Source: Bacteroidales bacterium
GTDB taxonomy: Bacteria > Bacteroidota > Bacteroidia > Bacteroidales > F082
DNA length: 15,947 bases
Assembly: GCA_024762735.1 (NCBI GenBank)
Contig: JANTGU010000020.1
Coordinates: forward strand, 1-15,947
Direction: 5' to 3'
In this document: positions 7,201 to 13,084 of the stretch, one piece after another
Numbering within the stretch: position 1 is the stretch's first letter
How the letters are laid out: each line of letters begins with the position of its first letter
Translations under genes and position numbers: made by a program
Notes under the pieces: model-generated
Database searches by the model: none
Seen by the model: only the letters and a program-made list of their open reading frames with translations
What the model was told of the DNA's origin: nothing

Positions 7201-8039
7201 GTGGTATCTACCGGATGAATCCAAACCTTTTGATAATCATATGTAAGGGTTGTGCCCCCACCTGTTACATCGGTAGGAGGTGCTATTTCTGAAAAATAGG
7301 TTCCATCAAAAAGCAATAACTTACCTTTCCCGTGAGGAGGTTGCGTATTGTCAGGCACCGTTACAATAAGCAAAGGAAATCCTGATAAGGTATTAGCAAC
7401 AGCAATATACTGAATCATGGTACAAGTATCGGCGATGGAAACAGTATCAAGATCAAACAAAATATTATGGGCGCCATAAGTGGAAGTGTCGTTGGTGCGC
7501 AACAGGTAATTATCCATCCCTACATAAAACCATCTATCGGACAACCCCACCGCCGTAACCCTGGAATTTTGCGGTGCAGCAGGGTCTAAGCTTCTTAAAA
7601 TGGTCCCGTCAAACGCGGTTTGGAAGCTGCCACTATCACCATTCTGGTAAGAGATAACCGAAGAGGTGTAGGTGCCCCCTGCCTCCATGGTACGCACACC
7701 AACCCAACCGGTGAGGTTGGCAAGTACTCTGCGTCCTCCGCTCCAGCCTTGCTGCTGTCCGTTATACTCTAACGAGTCAACCGGGAAAGCTTGCTTCCAG
7801 GTTTTACACGTATCATCGCTGTAAAACAGCGAGCCCGGCGACCTTACTGCCGAAAAAAGCCGGTAATTTGTATCATAAGTCAAATCCATGCTGGCGCCGC
7901 CATACAACCCCAGGTTGATTCTTTCTGTGGAGGCACCCTGTGAAAATAAGGAGAAGGGAATTAACGTTACCAGCATCAAAGTTAAAACAAACCATGACAG
8001 TAGGTTGTGAGACTTATTGGTTTTAATATTTGTTTTCAT
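4278..8039 (-). CDS. secreted beta-propeller (BNR/Asp-box) protein with T9SS sorting domain
   Basis: This 1253-residue protein starts with a signal peptide (about residues 1-34, hydrophobic core at 16-32, likely cut after FSQ). Residues of about 40-740 carry repeated Asp-box motifs of the S-x-D-x-G-x-x-W type: near 73-81, 349-357, 387-395, 545-553 (RSTDGGASW), 602-610 (KSTDFGLTW) and 658-666. They indicate one or two sortilin/BNR-like beta-propellers. Residues of about 749-840 (WNGDGNWNDAEKWSNGIP, then a stretch rich in Thr/Ile/Asp) look like the beta-rich stalk common in Bacteroidota surface proteins. The last 75 residues (VQVFDILGR, ENGVYIATL, KKLKLVIK) are a type A T9SS C-terminal domain, which directs export through the outer membrane and release or attachment at the surface. 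No sialidase or other catalytic residues were recognised, so binding or adhesion is as likely as an enzyme. LytTR-type sites lie upstream. Confidence 0.9.
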   Translation of the reverse strand: MKTNIKTNKSHNLLSWFVLTLMLVTLIPFSLFSQGASTERINLGLYGGASMDLTYDTNYRLFSAVRSPGSLFYSDDTCKTWKQAFPVDSLEYNGQQQGWSGGRRVLANLTGWVGVRTMEAGGTYTSSVISYQNGDSGSFQTAFDGTILRSLDPAAPQNSRVTAVGLSDRWFYVGMDNYLLRTNDTSTYGAHNILFDLDTVSIADTCTMIQYIAVANTLSGFPLLIVTVPDNTQPPHGKGKLLLFDGTYFSEIAPPTDVTGGGTTLTYDYQKVWIHPVDTTLDTIIVSTKEHSLNTIRIYSSYSGGSAWSNITPAGGTNWPMQNADYFPQWEATMTVSRGMRLSFPGGMYSSDLGANWSTGVVPDNAVAFCPGDPDLMIGSKNIGPVVSTDGGGSFIKPDNDGHAAVSITKIAQRNHNVYYVATKAGLGFTTAYQDPTVTGVAQWQPPYGDFPISGVGGDNGVSAVDIDPNDELHVVVGCSQGFYYSTTGPTGFTLVTPTDWDSGTHRDYMVTDVQFITSDTLIAVTGTGSNVWPSLLFDYGNIWRSTDGGASWTKSHPSDGGETFEQGNTAAVSYSSPDTVIYLGCGYWDHAYPTVNGQLWKSTDFGLTWSFVNAGPSSQMPGSSVDSLPIYDLDIYPGSVDTLFFAAGENLDYAFAKTTDGGTHYTYININPEGAFSSVMVHPNDPDIVSVAARRNLWRYNSILNSSTLVFEGLPGEFIPDLEYGSVLMGTTTGLYKLSETPGSTTTIWNGDGNWNDAEKWSNGIPYNLSNAVIDSGMVTVNVDGEANDLEMNPNTAMTIDSGYTITLAGDFIIRSNDKGDASFIDDGTLIVNGSTKVERYISADQWHYFTPPISDATANTFTGMWLKYWDESTKDWVWITNAGEPLLSGKGYADWSSGTTTGDTIVTYTGTLNTGDYSPTVSLSGDTAMDYGWNLVGNAFPSSFDWEDASLTKTNIDNTIYYWNGTQYVTYNGTTHIGSTGISQYVPPQQGFFIHANDASPVFTVTQKSRIHSMQQFMYEPSITYGLLRVFVNGNGYSDETMILFNDDSENGFDSDLDAYKLNGIEEAPQLYTYGGGHKMAMNVQPYDGPIEKVYVGFEPGLEGNFSLSTVGIENFEGIDVLLEDTKTNQVTNLNEDSTYQFNSVVGDDPHRFILYFENTVGINEPNANTNDDFIRFYCTDDNRLVVNNTKSKVMNGQVQVFDILGRSRYISRLNNAAAQQVKLNLENGVYIATLRSEKGVIIKKLKLVIK

Positions 8040-8068
8040 AATACTAATTTTTCAAGGGTTAACAACAA

Positions 8069-8099
8069 TTCGGCTCAATCAAGTATTTTCTTATCTTTG
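8069..8099 (+). promoter_or_regulatory. promoter candidate for the histidine kinase gene
   Basis: TTCG (8069-8072), one base off TTTG, is followed after 19 bases by an exact -7 match, TATCTTTG (8092-8099). Transcription would start near 8106 and give a leader of about 150 bases that contains the LytTR-type repeats at 8177-8226. The -7 element overlaps a small inverted repeat, TTATCTT / AAGATAA (8091-8097 and 8103-8109), which may be coincidental. Confidence 0.45.
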
Positions 8100-8135
8100 T
8101 TTAAGATAAAAGAGTCAGCTTGCTGATATTAGTGA

Positions 8136-8167
8136 CAAAAATAGGGGAATGAGGTGGTTTTTACAAG
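8136..8167 (-). promoter_or_regulatory. promoter candidate for the T9SS propeller gene
   Basis: On the minus strand CTTG (8167-8164, three of four bases of TTTG) is followed after 20 bases by TATTTTTG (8143-8136), an exact TAnnTTTG. Transcription would start near 8130, giving a leader of about 90 bases before the ATG at 8039. The imperfect -33 fits a promoter that needs an activator. The nearest LytTR-type site ends only 9 bases upstream of it. Confidence 0.6.
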
Positions 8168-8176
8168 CTGCTTTTA

Positions 8177-8226
8177 TTGAACGGCAGTTATGAGAGGATA
8201 AACGGCAGCTATAGAAAATAAACGGT
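8177..8226 (-). promoter_or_regulatory. three phased LytTR-type binding sites
   Basis: On the minus strand three 9-base direct repeats occur: ACCGTTTAT (8226-8218), GCCGTTTAT (8206-8198) and GCCGTTCAA (8185-8177). The published LytTR-domain pattern is [TA][AC][CA]GTTN[AG][TG]; the three sites match 9, 8 and 7 of 9 positions. Their starts are 20 and 21 bases apart, so spacers are 11 and 12 bases and all lie on about the same face of the helix, as for AgrA/AlgR-type regulators that bind paired repeats. The array sits directly upstream of the -33 of the T9SS gene promoter and 34 bases before the kinase ATG. The regulator encoded at 10333-11067 is the obvious candidate ligand; that link is inference. 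Confidence 0.65.
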
Positions 8227-8259
8227 TAAACCACAACAACAGAAATCAAAACAGGTAAC

Positions 8260-10215
8260 ATGAAGAAATTGTTTAAAATCTTTTTTATACTATTCATTGT
8301 TGCCCCTCTATGCCTTAATGGTAATAATATTGACAGCTTAAAAGTTTTATTGAGCGACACTAACCGACTTGAACATCCTGACAAAAAGATAATTAAAGCA
8401 GCCATCACTTTATCTGATTATTATACCCGTGTATCGTTTGACACGGCTAAATATTATGCCGGACTTTCAAGGGTTCTGGCAAAAAAACTTGGCAACCCTA
8501 CCGGAATTGCCATGGCCTATAACATCACGGGAATGACTTTTACCTCGGTAGGATACTACGATAGCGCGTTACCCTATCTTGATTCGGCACTTGCCATTTT
8601 TAAAGGCATAAAAGATACTACAGGGATAGTATTTGTACAAAACAACCTTGCCGTGGCAAAAATGCACCTTGGGAAATACGCTGATGCCCTTACGTATTAC
8701 CAGCAAAATCTGGCTTTTGCGGAAGCGAAGCTTGATTACGAAAACATGCTGTTGGCCTGTAATAACATGGGGGTTGCTTATTACGACTGGAAAAAGTATC
8801 ATCAGTCTCTTACCTATTATAAAAAGGCACTAAATCTGCTTGACAAGCTCGGGGAGGAAGAACGAAAAGGCCCGGTTTACAATAACCTTGGCGAAGTGTA
8901 CAGGAAAATAGGCAAAACCGACACCGCTCAATATTATTTTAAGAAATCTTATCGCATTAATAAAAAACATAACAAGCAACACTCCCTGCTCGTTACCATC
9001 ACCAGCATGGGAGATATCTACTTTGATAATGCTGAATACCAGAAAGCATACAACCAGTACAACGATGCGCTGGCCATTAGTAAAAAAATTCCGGATGACT
9101 TAAACACCTCGCTGATTACCATTAAAATAGGTAATGTGCTCAACAAACTTAACAGAAAGGACGAAGCAAGGAAGTATTTGTTTCAAGGGTTAAAACTTTC
9201 AGAAAGGCTGAGGCTTACAAATAATATCATGGAAGCTTATAAGGGTCTTGTTGAAAACGGGTATCTAAGCAAAGATGCTGACCTGACTTATACCTATTAT
9301 CAAAAGTTAATGGTATTAAACGACAGCCTTTTTAATGATAAAAATCTAAAGACAATCAATGAACTGGAGGCCAAATTTAAAACAGCTCAAAAAGAGCGGG
9401 AAATTGCTATTTTAAATGCGGAGAAAAAGGCAAACGAACTGGAGATTCAGATGCAGCGTAATCAAAAATACTTTGTTATCATCACGGTGTTAATTCTGCT
9501 TTTTGTGGTTTACCTGTTTTTTAACCGCTACAGAATAAAACAACTAAAAATTAAAACAGCCCTTGAACAGGCGCGCGTCAGTTTCGAACAAAGGTTATTG
9601 CGCTCGCAAATGAACCCCCATTTTATTTTTAATTCGCTAAACTCCATCGGTAGTTTTATCGGAACCAATAATATCACGGAAGCACAGAGTTACCTTACCA
9701 AGTTTGCCAAGTTAATGAGGCATATTCTCGAAAATTCCCGAAAACCGGATATCCCGCTTGAGGATGAAATTCAAGCTCTTCAACTAAACCTTGAACTGGA
9801 AAAACTTCGCTTTGAAAATCGCTTTGATTTTACCATCGTTGTTGAAGAAAACATAGAGGTGGAGAATACCTATATCCCCCCCATGCTGATTCAACCTTTT
9901 ATCGAAAATTCAATCAAACACGGTTTTATTAACATGAAAGAGAAGGGCGAGATCAAGCTATCATTTACTAAAACGGACAACCTGCTTATTTGCGAAATTA
10001 CCGACAACGGCATTGGTCGTGAAAAGGCGGAGCAAATTAAAAAGCAGTCGAATACAAAACATAAATCGTTGGGCACCCAGGTAACGATGGAGCGATTTGA
10101 GGTGCTGAAAAGCGAAAATCCTGAAGCAGGATTTACTATTATTGATCTAAAAGACAAATCGGGCAATGCTTCGGGTACAAGGGTCATAGTGAAAATCCCC
10201 TTTGAAGAGGAATAA
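8260..10215 (+). CDS. LytS-type sensor histidine kinase with N-terminal TPR domain
   Basis: This 651-residue protein has a signal peptide (about 1-20, KIFFILFIVAPLCLNG). About six to seven tetratricopeptide repeats follow at 75-350, for example NNLAVAKMHLGKYADALTYY and NNLGEVYRKIGKTDTAQYYF. Then come a short coiled coil (about 365-400), one membrane helix (about 402-420) and a cytoplasmic His_kinase/HATPase region. The phosphoacceptor is His454 in NPHFIFNSLNSI; the ATP-binding N-box has Asn550 in QPFIENSIKHG; the G-box is DNGIG (582-586). With a cleaved signal and one helix, the TPRs should face the periplasm and sense a protein or peptide there. The LytTR regulator follows after 117 bases, as is usual for this family. 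LytTR-type sites in its leader suggest autoregulation. All kinase motifs look intact. Confidence 0.93.
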   Translation: MKKLFKIFFILFIVAPLCLNGNNIDSLKVLLSDTNRLEHPDKKIIKAAITLSDYYTRVSFDTAKYYAGLSRVLAKKLGNPTGIAMAYNITGMTFTSVGYYDSALPYLDSALAIFKGIKDTTGIVFVQNNLAVAKMHLGKYADALTYYQQNLAFAEAKLDYENMLLACNNMGVAYYDWKKYHQSLTYYKKALNLLDKLGEEERKGPVYNNLGEVYRKIGKTDTAQYYFKKSYRINKKHNKQHSLLVTITSMGDIYFDNAEYQKAYNQYNDALAISKKIPDDLNTSLITIKIGNVLNKLNRKDEARKYLFQGLKLSERLRLTNNIMEAYKGLVENGYLSKDADLTYTYYQKLMVLNDSLFNDKNLKTINELEAKFKTAQKEREIAILNAEKKANELEIQMQRNQKYFVIITVLILLFVVYLFFNRYRIKQLKIKTALEQARVSFEQRLLRSQMNPHFIFNSLNSIGSFIGTNNITEAQSYLTKFAKLMRHILENSRKPDIPLEDEIQALQLNLELEKLRFENRFDFTIVVEENIEVENTYIPPMLIQPFIENSIKHGFINMKEKGEIKLSFTKTDNLLICEITDNGIGREKAEQIKKQSNTKHKSLGTQVTMERFEVLKSENPEAGFTIIDLKDKSGNASGTRVIVKIPFEEE

Positions 10216-10253
10216 AACATGCTGCACAATAAGTTTTTCCGGAATCGCGGCAT

Positions 10254-10274
10254 CCTAAATGCTGATGTTTTAGG
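10254..10274 (+). terminator. weak hairpin after the kinase gene
   Basis: CCTAAA (10254-10259) pairs with TTTAGG (10269-10274) across a 9-base loop and is followed by TTTGTTTT. This could act as a weak terminator or attenuator between the kinase and regulator genes. The stem is short and AT-rich, so the call is tentative. Confidence 0.25.
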
Positions 10275-10302
10275 TTTGTTTTAATGCTTTGTAAATTTGG
10301 TG

Positions 10303-10310
10303 TACATTTG
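10303..10310 (+). promoter_or_regulatory. -7 element candidate for the response regulator gene
   Basis: TACATTTG matches TAnnTTTG exactly and lies 22 bases before the ATG at 10333. No good -33 TTTG is found 19-21 bases upstream; the nearest TTTG (10275-10278) is 24 bases away. A second match, TAAATTTG, is at 10292-10299. The regulator may have its own transcript in addition to read-through from the kinase gene. Confidence 0.35.
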
Positions 10311-10330
10311 TAATATAATTACGTTACAAA
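10307..10330. repeat. 7-bp inverted repeat over the regulator's translation start region
   Basis: TTTGTAA (10307-10313) and TTACAAA (10324-10330) are exact reverse complements separated by 10 bases. The right arm ends two bases before the ATG at 10333. It could be an operator, or a leader hairpin affecting translation. In AT-rich DNA a repeat of this size can be chance. Confidence 0.35.
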
Positions 10331-10332
10331 AA

Positions 10333-11067
10333 ATGATAAGAGCAGCAGTAGTTGATGACGAAAGGAAAGCACGCGAATACCTGATTAATCTCATCAATAA
10401 TCAGTTTAACGATATTGAGATTGTCGGTCAGGCTGATGGCGTGGAAACAGGCAGGCAGCTTATTGCTGATACAAAACCGGATGTGATTTTTTTAGATGTC
10501 CAGATGCAGGATGGAACCGGGTTTGACCTGCTGGCAGCCATCGACCGCACCAACCTGCAGGTAATTTTTGTTTCGGGATATGGTCATTTTGCCATTACTG
10601 CCATTAAATTCAGCGCGGTAGATTACCTCGTTAAGCCGGTTGACCCCATAGAACTGAAACATGCCATCGATAAAATAAAAAATCAACAATCGCTGGGAGA
10701 GGTAAAACAAAAGCTTGACCTTTTACTTGATAATGTCAATCACATCGATAAAATTGCACTCACCTCGGTAGATGGTATCGAATTTGTAAAGCTTGATAAA
10801 ATTGTGCGATGTGTGGCCGATTCAAATTATACTGTTTTTTACCTGGTCGGAAACGAAAAAGTTATGGTTTCAAAATCGTTAAAAGAGTTTGAGGAGATTC
10901 TTTCATCTAAAGGATTTTTCAGAATTCACAAGTCTGCTATTATTAACCTGGCTTTTTTGAAAAAGTACATCAAGGGTGAGGGGGGAACGGTCATTTTAGA
11001 AGATGGCTCCGAGTTACAGGTGTCACGCCGGCGTAAAGAAGATTTTTTAGCCGTAATTTCCGGGTAA
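10333..11067 (+). CDS. LytTR-family response regulator
   Basis: This is a 244-residue regulator. The ATG at 10333 (MIRAAVVDDE) was chosen over an in-frame TTG at 10297 because the receiver domain starts directly after it and a -7 element overlaps the earlier codon. The receiver domain (about 2-115) has the acidic pair Asp8/Asp9, phosphoacceptor Asp55 in IFLDVQM, Ser81 and Lys101 in LVKP. The C-terminal LytTR DNA-binding domain (about 140-243) shows DGIEFVKLDKIVRCVAD, FFRIHKSAIINL and LEDGSELQVSRRRKEDF. It pairs with the kinase just upstream. LytTR proteins bind two direct repeats about 21 bases apart; such repeats lie at 8177-8226. Likely targets are the T9SS propeller gene and the kinase itself (inference). 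Confidence 0.93.
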   Translation: MIRAAVVDDERKAREYLINLINNQFNDIEIVGQADGVETGRQLIADTKPDVIFLDVQMQDGTGFDLLAAIDRTNLQVIFVSGYGHFAITAIKFSAVDYLVKPVDPIELKHAIDKIKNQQSLGEVKQKLDLLLDNVNHIDKIALTSVDGIEFVKLDKIVRCVADSNYTVFYLVGNEKVMVSKSLKEFEEILSSKGFFRIHKSAIINLAFLKKYIKGEGGTVILEDGSELQVSRRRKEDFLAVISG

Positions 11068-11100
11068 CGACATAGCTTTTATCATTCAATAAGTATTCAT

Positions 11101-11125
11101 ATTAAAAGTACGACTACTTTTTAAT
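11101..11125. terminator. bidirectional terminator candidate between convergent genes
   Basis: ATTAAAAGTA (11101-11110), loop CGAC, and TACTTTTTAAT (11115-11125) form a hairpin with one bulged base. A-rich and T-rich flanks on the two sides suit termination of both the regulator gene (plus, ends 11067) and the DUF4269-like gene (minus, ends 11175). There is no other good candidate in the gap. Confidence 0.5.
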
Positions 11126-11174
11126 TATAAACACCACAGGTATACGCTATGTGCCTTTGCCGGCAATAGTGTTG

Positions 11175-11702
11175 TTAACCAATATCCATTTTTAATAACT
11201 CTTCGTAAGGGTTTCCGTTTAATCCTAACAGTTGAGCAAATGCCGGTTCTGTTTTGAATCCCTCTGACTTAAGCTTTCTTATTTTGAATTTAAATTCCTG
11301 TCCCTTCGAATTTAAAATTTTGTTTTCGATTATCATATGTCGATAAGCGTTTTGCTTTTCGGTTGGAACATTCTGCCCAAAAATCTCAAACAAAAAATGG
11401 TCTGTTTTAAATTTTACAATGGTTGCTTTGATTCCATTTTGAATCATTGAATAAACTTTAAAATCTTTTTTTGCTGAAAACTCGTTTGATAAACAGGCTT
11501 TAAATTCAGCATGATTTACACATTCGCAAATAATATCCAAATCGCTAGTTGGCAAATCAATATCAATTGGAATCGTGCCCGCCAAAATGGGGTTGTATTT
11601 TTTAAGAATCTCAAAAATTCTCAATTTTTTTAGCTCTTTATAGGCCTGTTTTTGTCTCTCATTTCCAGATTTCAGATATTCAATATTTTTAAAATCATGC
11701 AT
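11175..11702 (-). CDS. DUF4269-type protein (nucleotidyltransferase-like)
   Basis: This 175-residue protein carries AGTIPIDIDLPTSDLDIIC (41-59). The GT...SDLD pattern (Gly42-Thr43, Asp54, Asp56) resembles the G[GS]-x(n)-DxD metal-binding start of nucleotidyltransferase-fold proteins and matches the DUF4269 family as I remember it. A further conserved stretch is FLFEIFGQNVPTEKQNAYRHM. No reaction is known to me for DUF4269. The gene starts 31 bases after the MtaB stop on the same strand, so it could be the last gene of that operon. It is clearly more AT-rich than its neighbours and carries many Lys, Ile, Phe and Asn codons, which suggests a more recent arrival. No signal peptide is seen. Confidence 0.75.
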   Translation of the reverse strand: MHDFKNIEYLKSGNERQKQAYKELKKLRIFEILKKYNPILAGTIPIDIDLPTSDLDIICECVNHAEFKACLSNEFSAKKDFKVYSMIQNGIKATIVKFKTDHFLFEIFGQNVPTEKQNAYRHMIIENKILNSKGQEFKFKIRKLKSEGFKTEPAFAQLLGLNGNPYEELLKMDIG

Positions 11703-11733
11703 TGACTTTGGATAAATTTAGCATTGAAGGTGT

Positions 11734-13056
11734 CTAATAGCTATACTCTACAGCCTTTTCACCCACCAGTACCGGTTCGTCTCTGCCCTGTATCAGGTCT
11801 GTTATATCTACTTTGTAAAAGGTGTTGGTTTGAAGGTTTTTTTCACGGATAACAACCGGGATATAGTTTTCGCCATAACCGGTGGCAAAGCCTTCCTTGT
11901 TTATGCGCTCCACCAAAACCACTTGGGTTTTTCCCACGAAACCACGCCGGTAGTCTTCGCGCATCTTTTCCGAAAGCTCCCGGACTCTCTCGCTGCGTTC
12001 GGTTTTAACATCGCCATGAATTTGTTCAGGCAAACGCTCGGCACGGGTTCCTTTACGAATGGAATATTTAAAAGTGTGAATGTGCCCAAAGTTGATTCGC
12101 GCTGACATGGCCAGGGTATCTTGCATATCCTGTTCTGTTTCACCTGGAAATCCCACGATGATATCGGTAGTGATGTTAAAATCAGGCACCTCCTCCCGCA
12201 ACTTTTCGGTCATCGACTCGAAGAATTCACCCGTGTACATGCGACGCATTTTTTTCAAAATGGTTTCGGAACCACTTTGCAGGCATAAGTGCATGTGTGG
12301 CGTAAGTTTAGGCTGATGAAACAGTTTAAAAAAACTATCGGTAAAGCCATCGGGCTCCATGCTGGAGATACGAACCCTGAAGTTACCCGGGATAGCCAGA
12401 ATCTGTTTAACCAGTTCCTCAAAATCGATATCCTCGTAATGATAGGTTCCCAGGTTAACCCCGGTAAGGACAACCTCTTTAAACCCATAACCTACCACTT
12501 TGCGAATATTCTTCAGCACCTCTTCAACGGGACGGCTAATGGCTCTTCCGCGTACCTTGGGTATGATGCAATAGGTGCAAAAGTTGTTGCAGCCATCCTG
12601 AATTTTGATTAGCGCACGGGTATGTGCCGTTGTTTTGGCAGGCTCGTAATTAAAAACATCCTTTTCAAACAGGTCGGGGTCGGCCGTTTCGCCGGCAAAA
12701 TGAGCTTCCACCAATTCCACAATAGAGGTTTTATGATCGTTGTCAACCACGTAATCCACTTTGTCGCTCTCCTTAAGTTGCTCTTTGTAATTAGTGGCCA
12801 TGCAACCGGTAACAATTTTCACCGAGTCATCATGTAGGCGCTTGGTGCGGTTCATCACCCTTTTCGACTTTTGATCACTCTGGTTGGTAACCGTGCAGGT
12901 GTTGATGATATAAACATCAGCTTCAGCATCTACATCGTTGGTAACCTCGTATCCTTTGGCGGCAAACTCCGACATCAGCGAATCGGTTTCAAACAGATTC
13001 AGCCGGCAGCCCAGCGTTTTAAAAGCGATGGTTTTTTTAAGGTTTGATATGGTCAT
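11734..13056 (-). CDS. mtaB: tRNA t6A37 methylthiotransferase MtaB
   Basis: This 440-residue radical SAM methylthiotransferase is predicted to convert t6A at position 37 of tRNAs reading ANN codons to ms2t6A. The N-terminal MTTase domain has Cys17 (FKTLGCRLN, the MtaB-type form of the motif), Cys54 (INTCTVTNQSDQKS) and Cys85 (VTGCMA), which bind the auxiliary 4Fe-4S cluster. The radical SAM cluster is GCNNFCTYC (Cys156, 160, 163), followed by IIPKVRGRAISRP. A TRAM-like RNA-binding domain lies at about 370-436. Length and motifs are normal for the family. It lies 28 bases after the stop of the MiaB-like gene on the same strand, which makes an operon of two methylthiotransferases. Confidence 0.92.
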   Translation of the reverse strand: MTISNLKKTIAFKTLGCRLNLFETDSLMSEFAAKGYEVTNDVDAEADVYIINTCTVTNQSDQKSKRVMNRTKRLHDDSVKIVTGCMATNYKEQLKESDKVDYVVDNDHKTSIVELVEAHFAGETADPDLFEKDVFNYEPAKTTAHTRALIKIQDGCNNFCTYCIIPKVRGRAISRPVEEVLKNIRKVVGYGFKEVVLTGVNLGTYHYEDIDFEELVKQILAIPGNFRVRISSMEPDGFTDSFFKLFHQPKLTPHMHLCLQSGSETILKKMRRMYTGEFFESMTEKLREEVPDFNITTDIIVGFPGETEQDMQDTLAMSARINFGHIHTFKYSIRKGTRAERLPEQIHGDVKTERSERVRELSEKMREDYRRGFVGKTQVVLVERINKEGFATGYGENYIPVVIREKNLQTNTFYKVDITDLIQGRDEPVLVGEKAVEYSY

Positions 13057-13084
13057 TTTTCTTCATTCAATAGTGATTCGGTAT

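Noticed and set aside
4278..8039. Call as an exo-alpha-sialidase because of the Asp-box repeats
   Set aside because: Asp boxes occur in many propellers, and neither the (F/Y)RIP motif nor the arginine triad of sialidases could be seen.
8226..8408. Minus-strand frame of 60 codons with a lipoprotein-like start (LIIFLSGCSS)
   Set aside because: It is antisense to the signal peptide and first part of the kinase gene and covers its start; the kinase frame has clear domain support.
10297..10332. Extended TTG start for the response regulator
   Set aside because: The extra 12 residues are not part of a receiver domain, and the -7 element TACATTTG lies inside the extension; the ATG at 10333 fits better.
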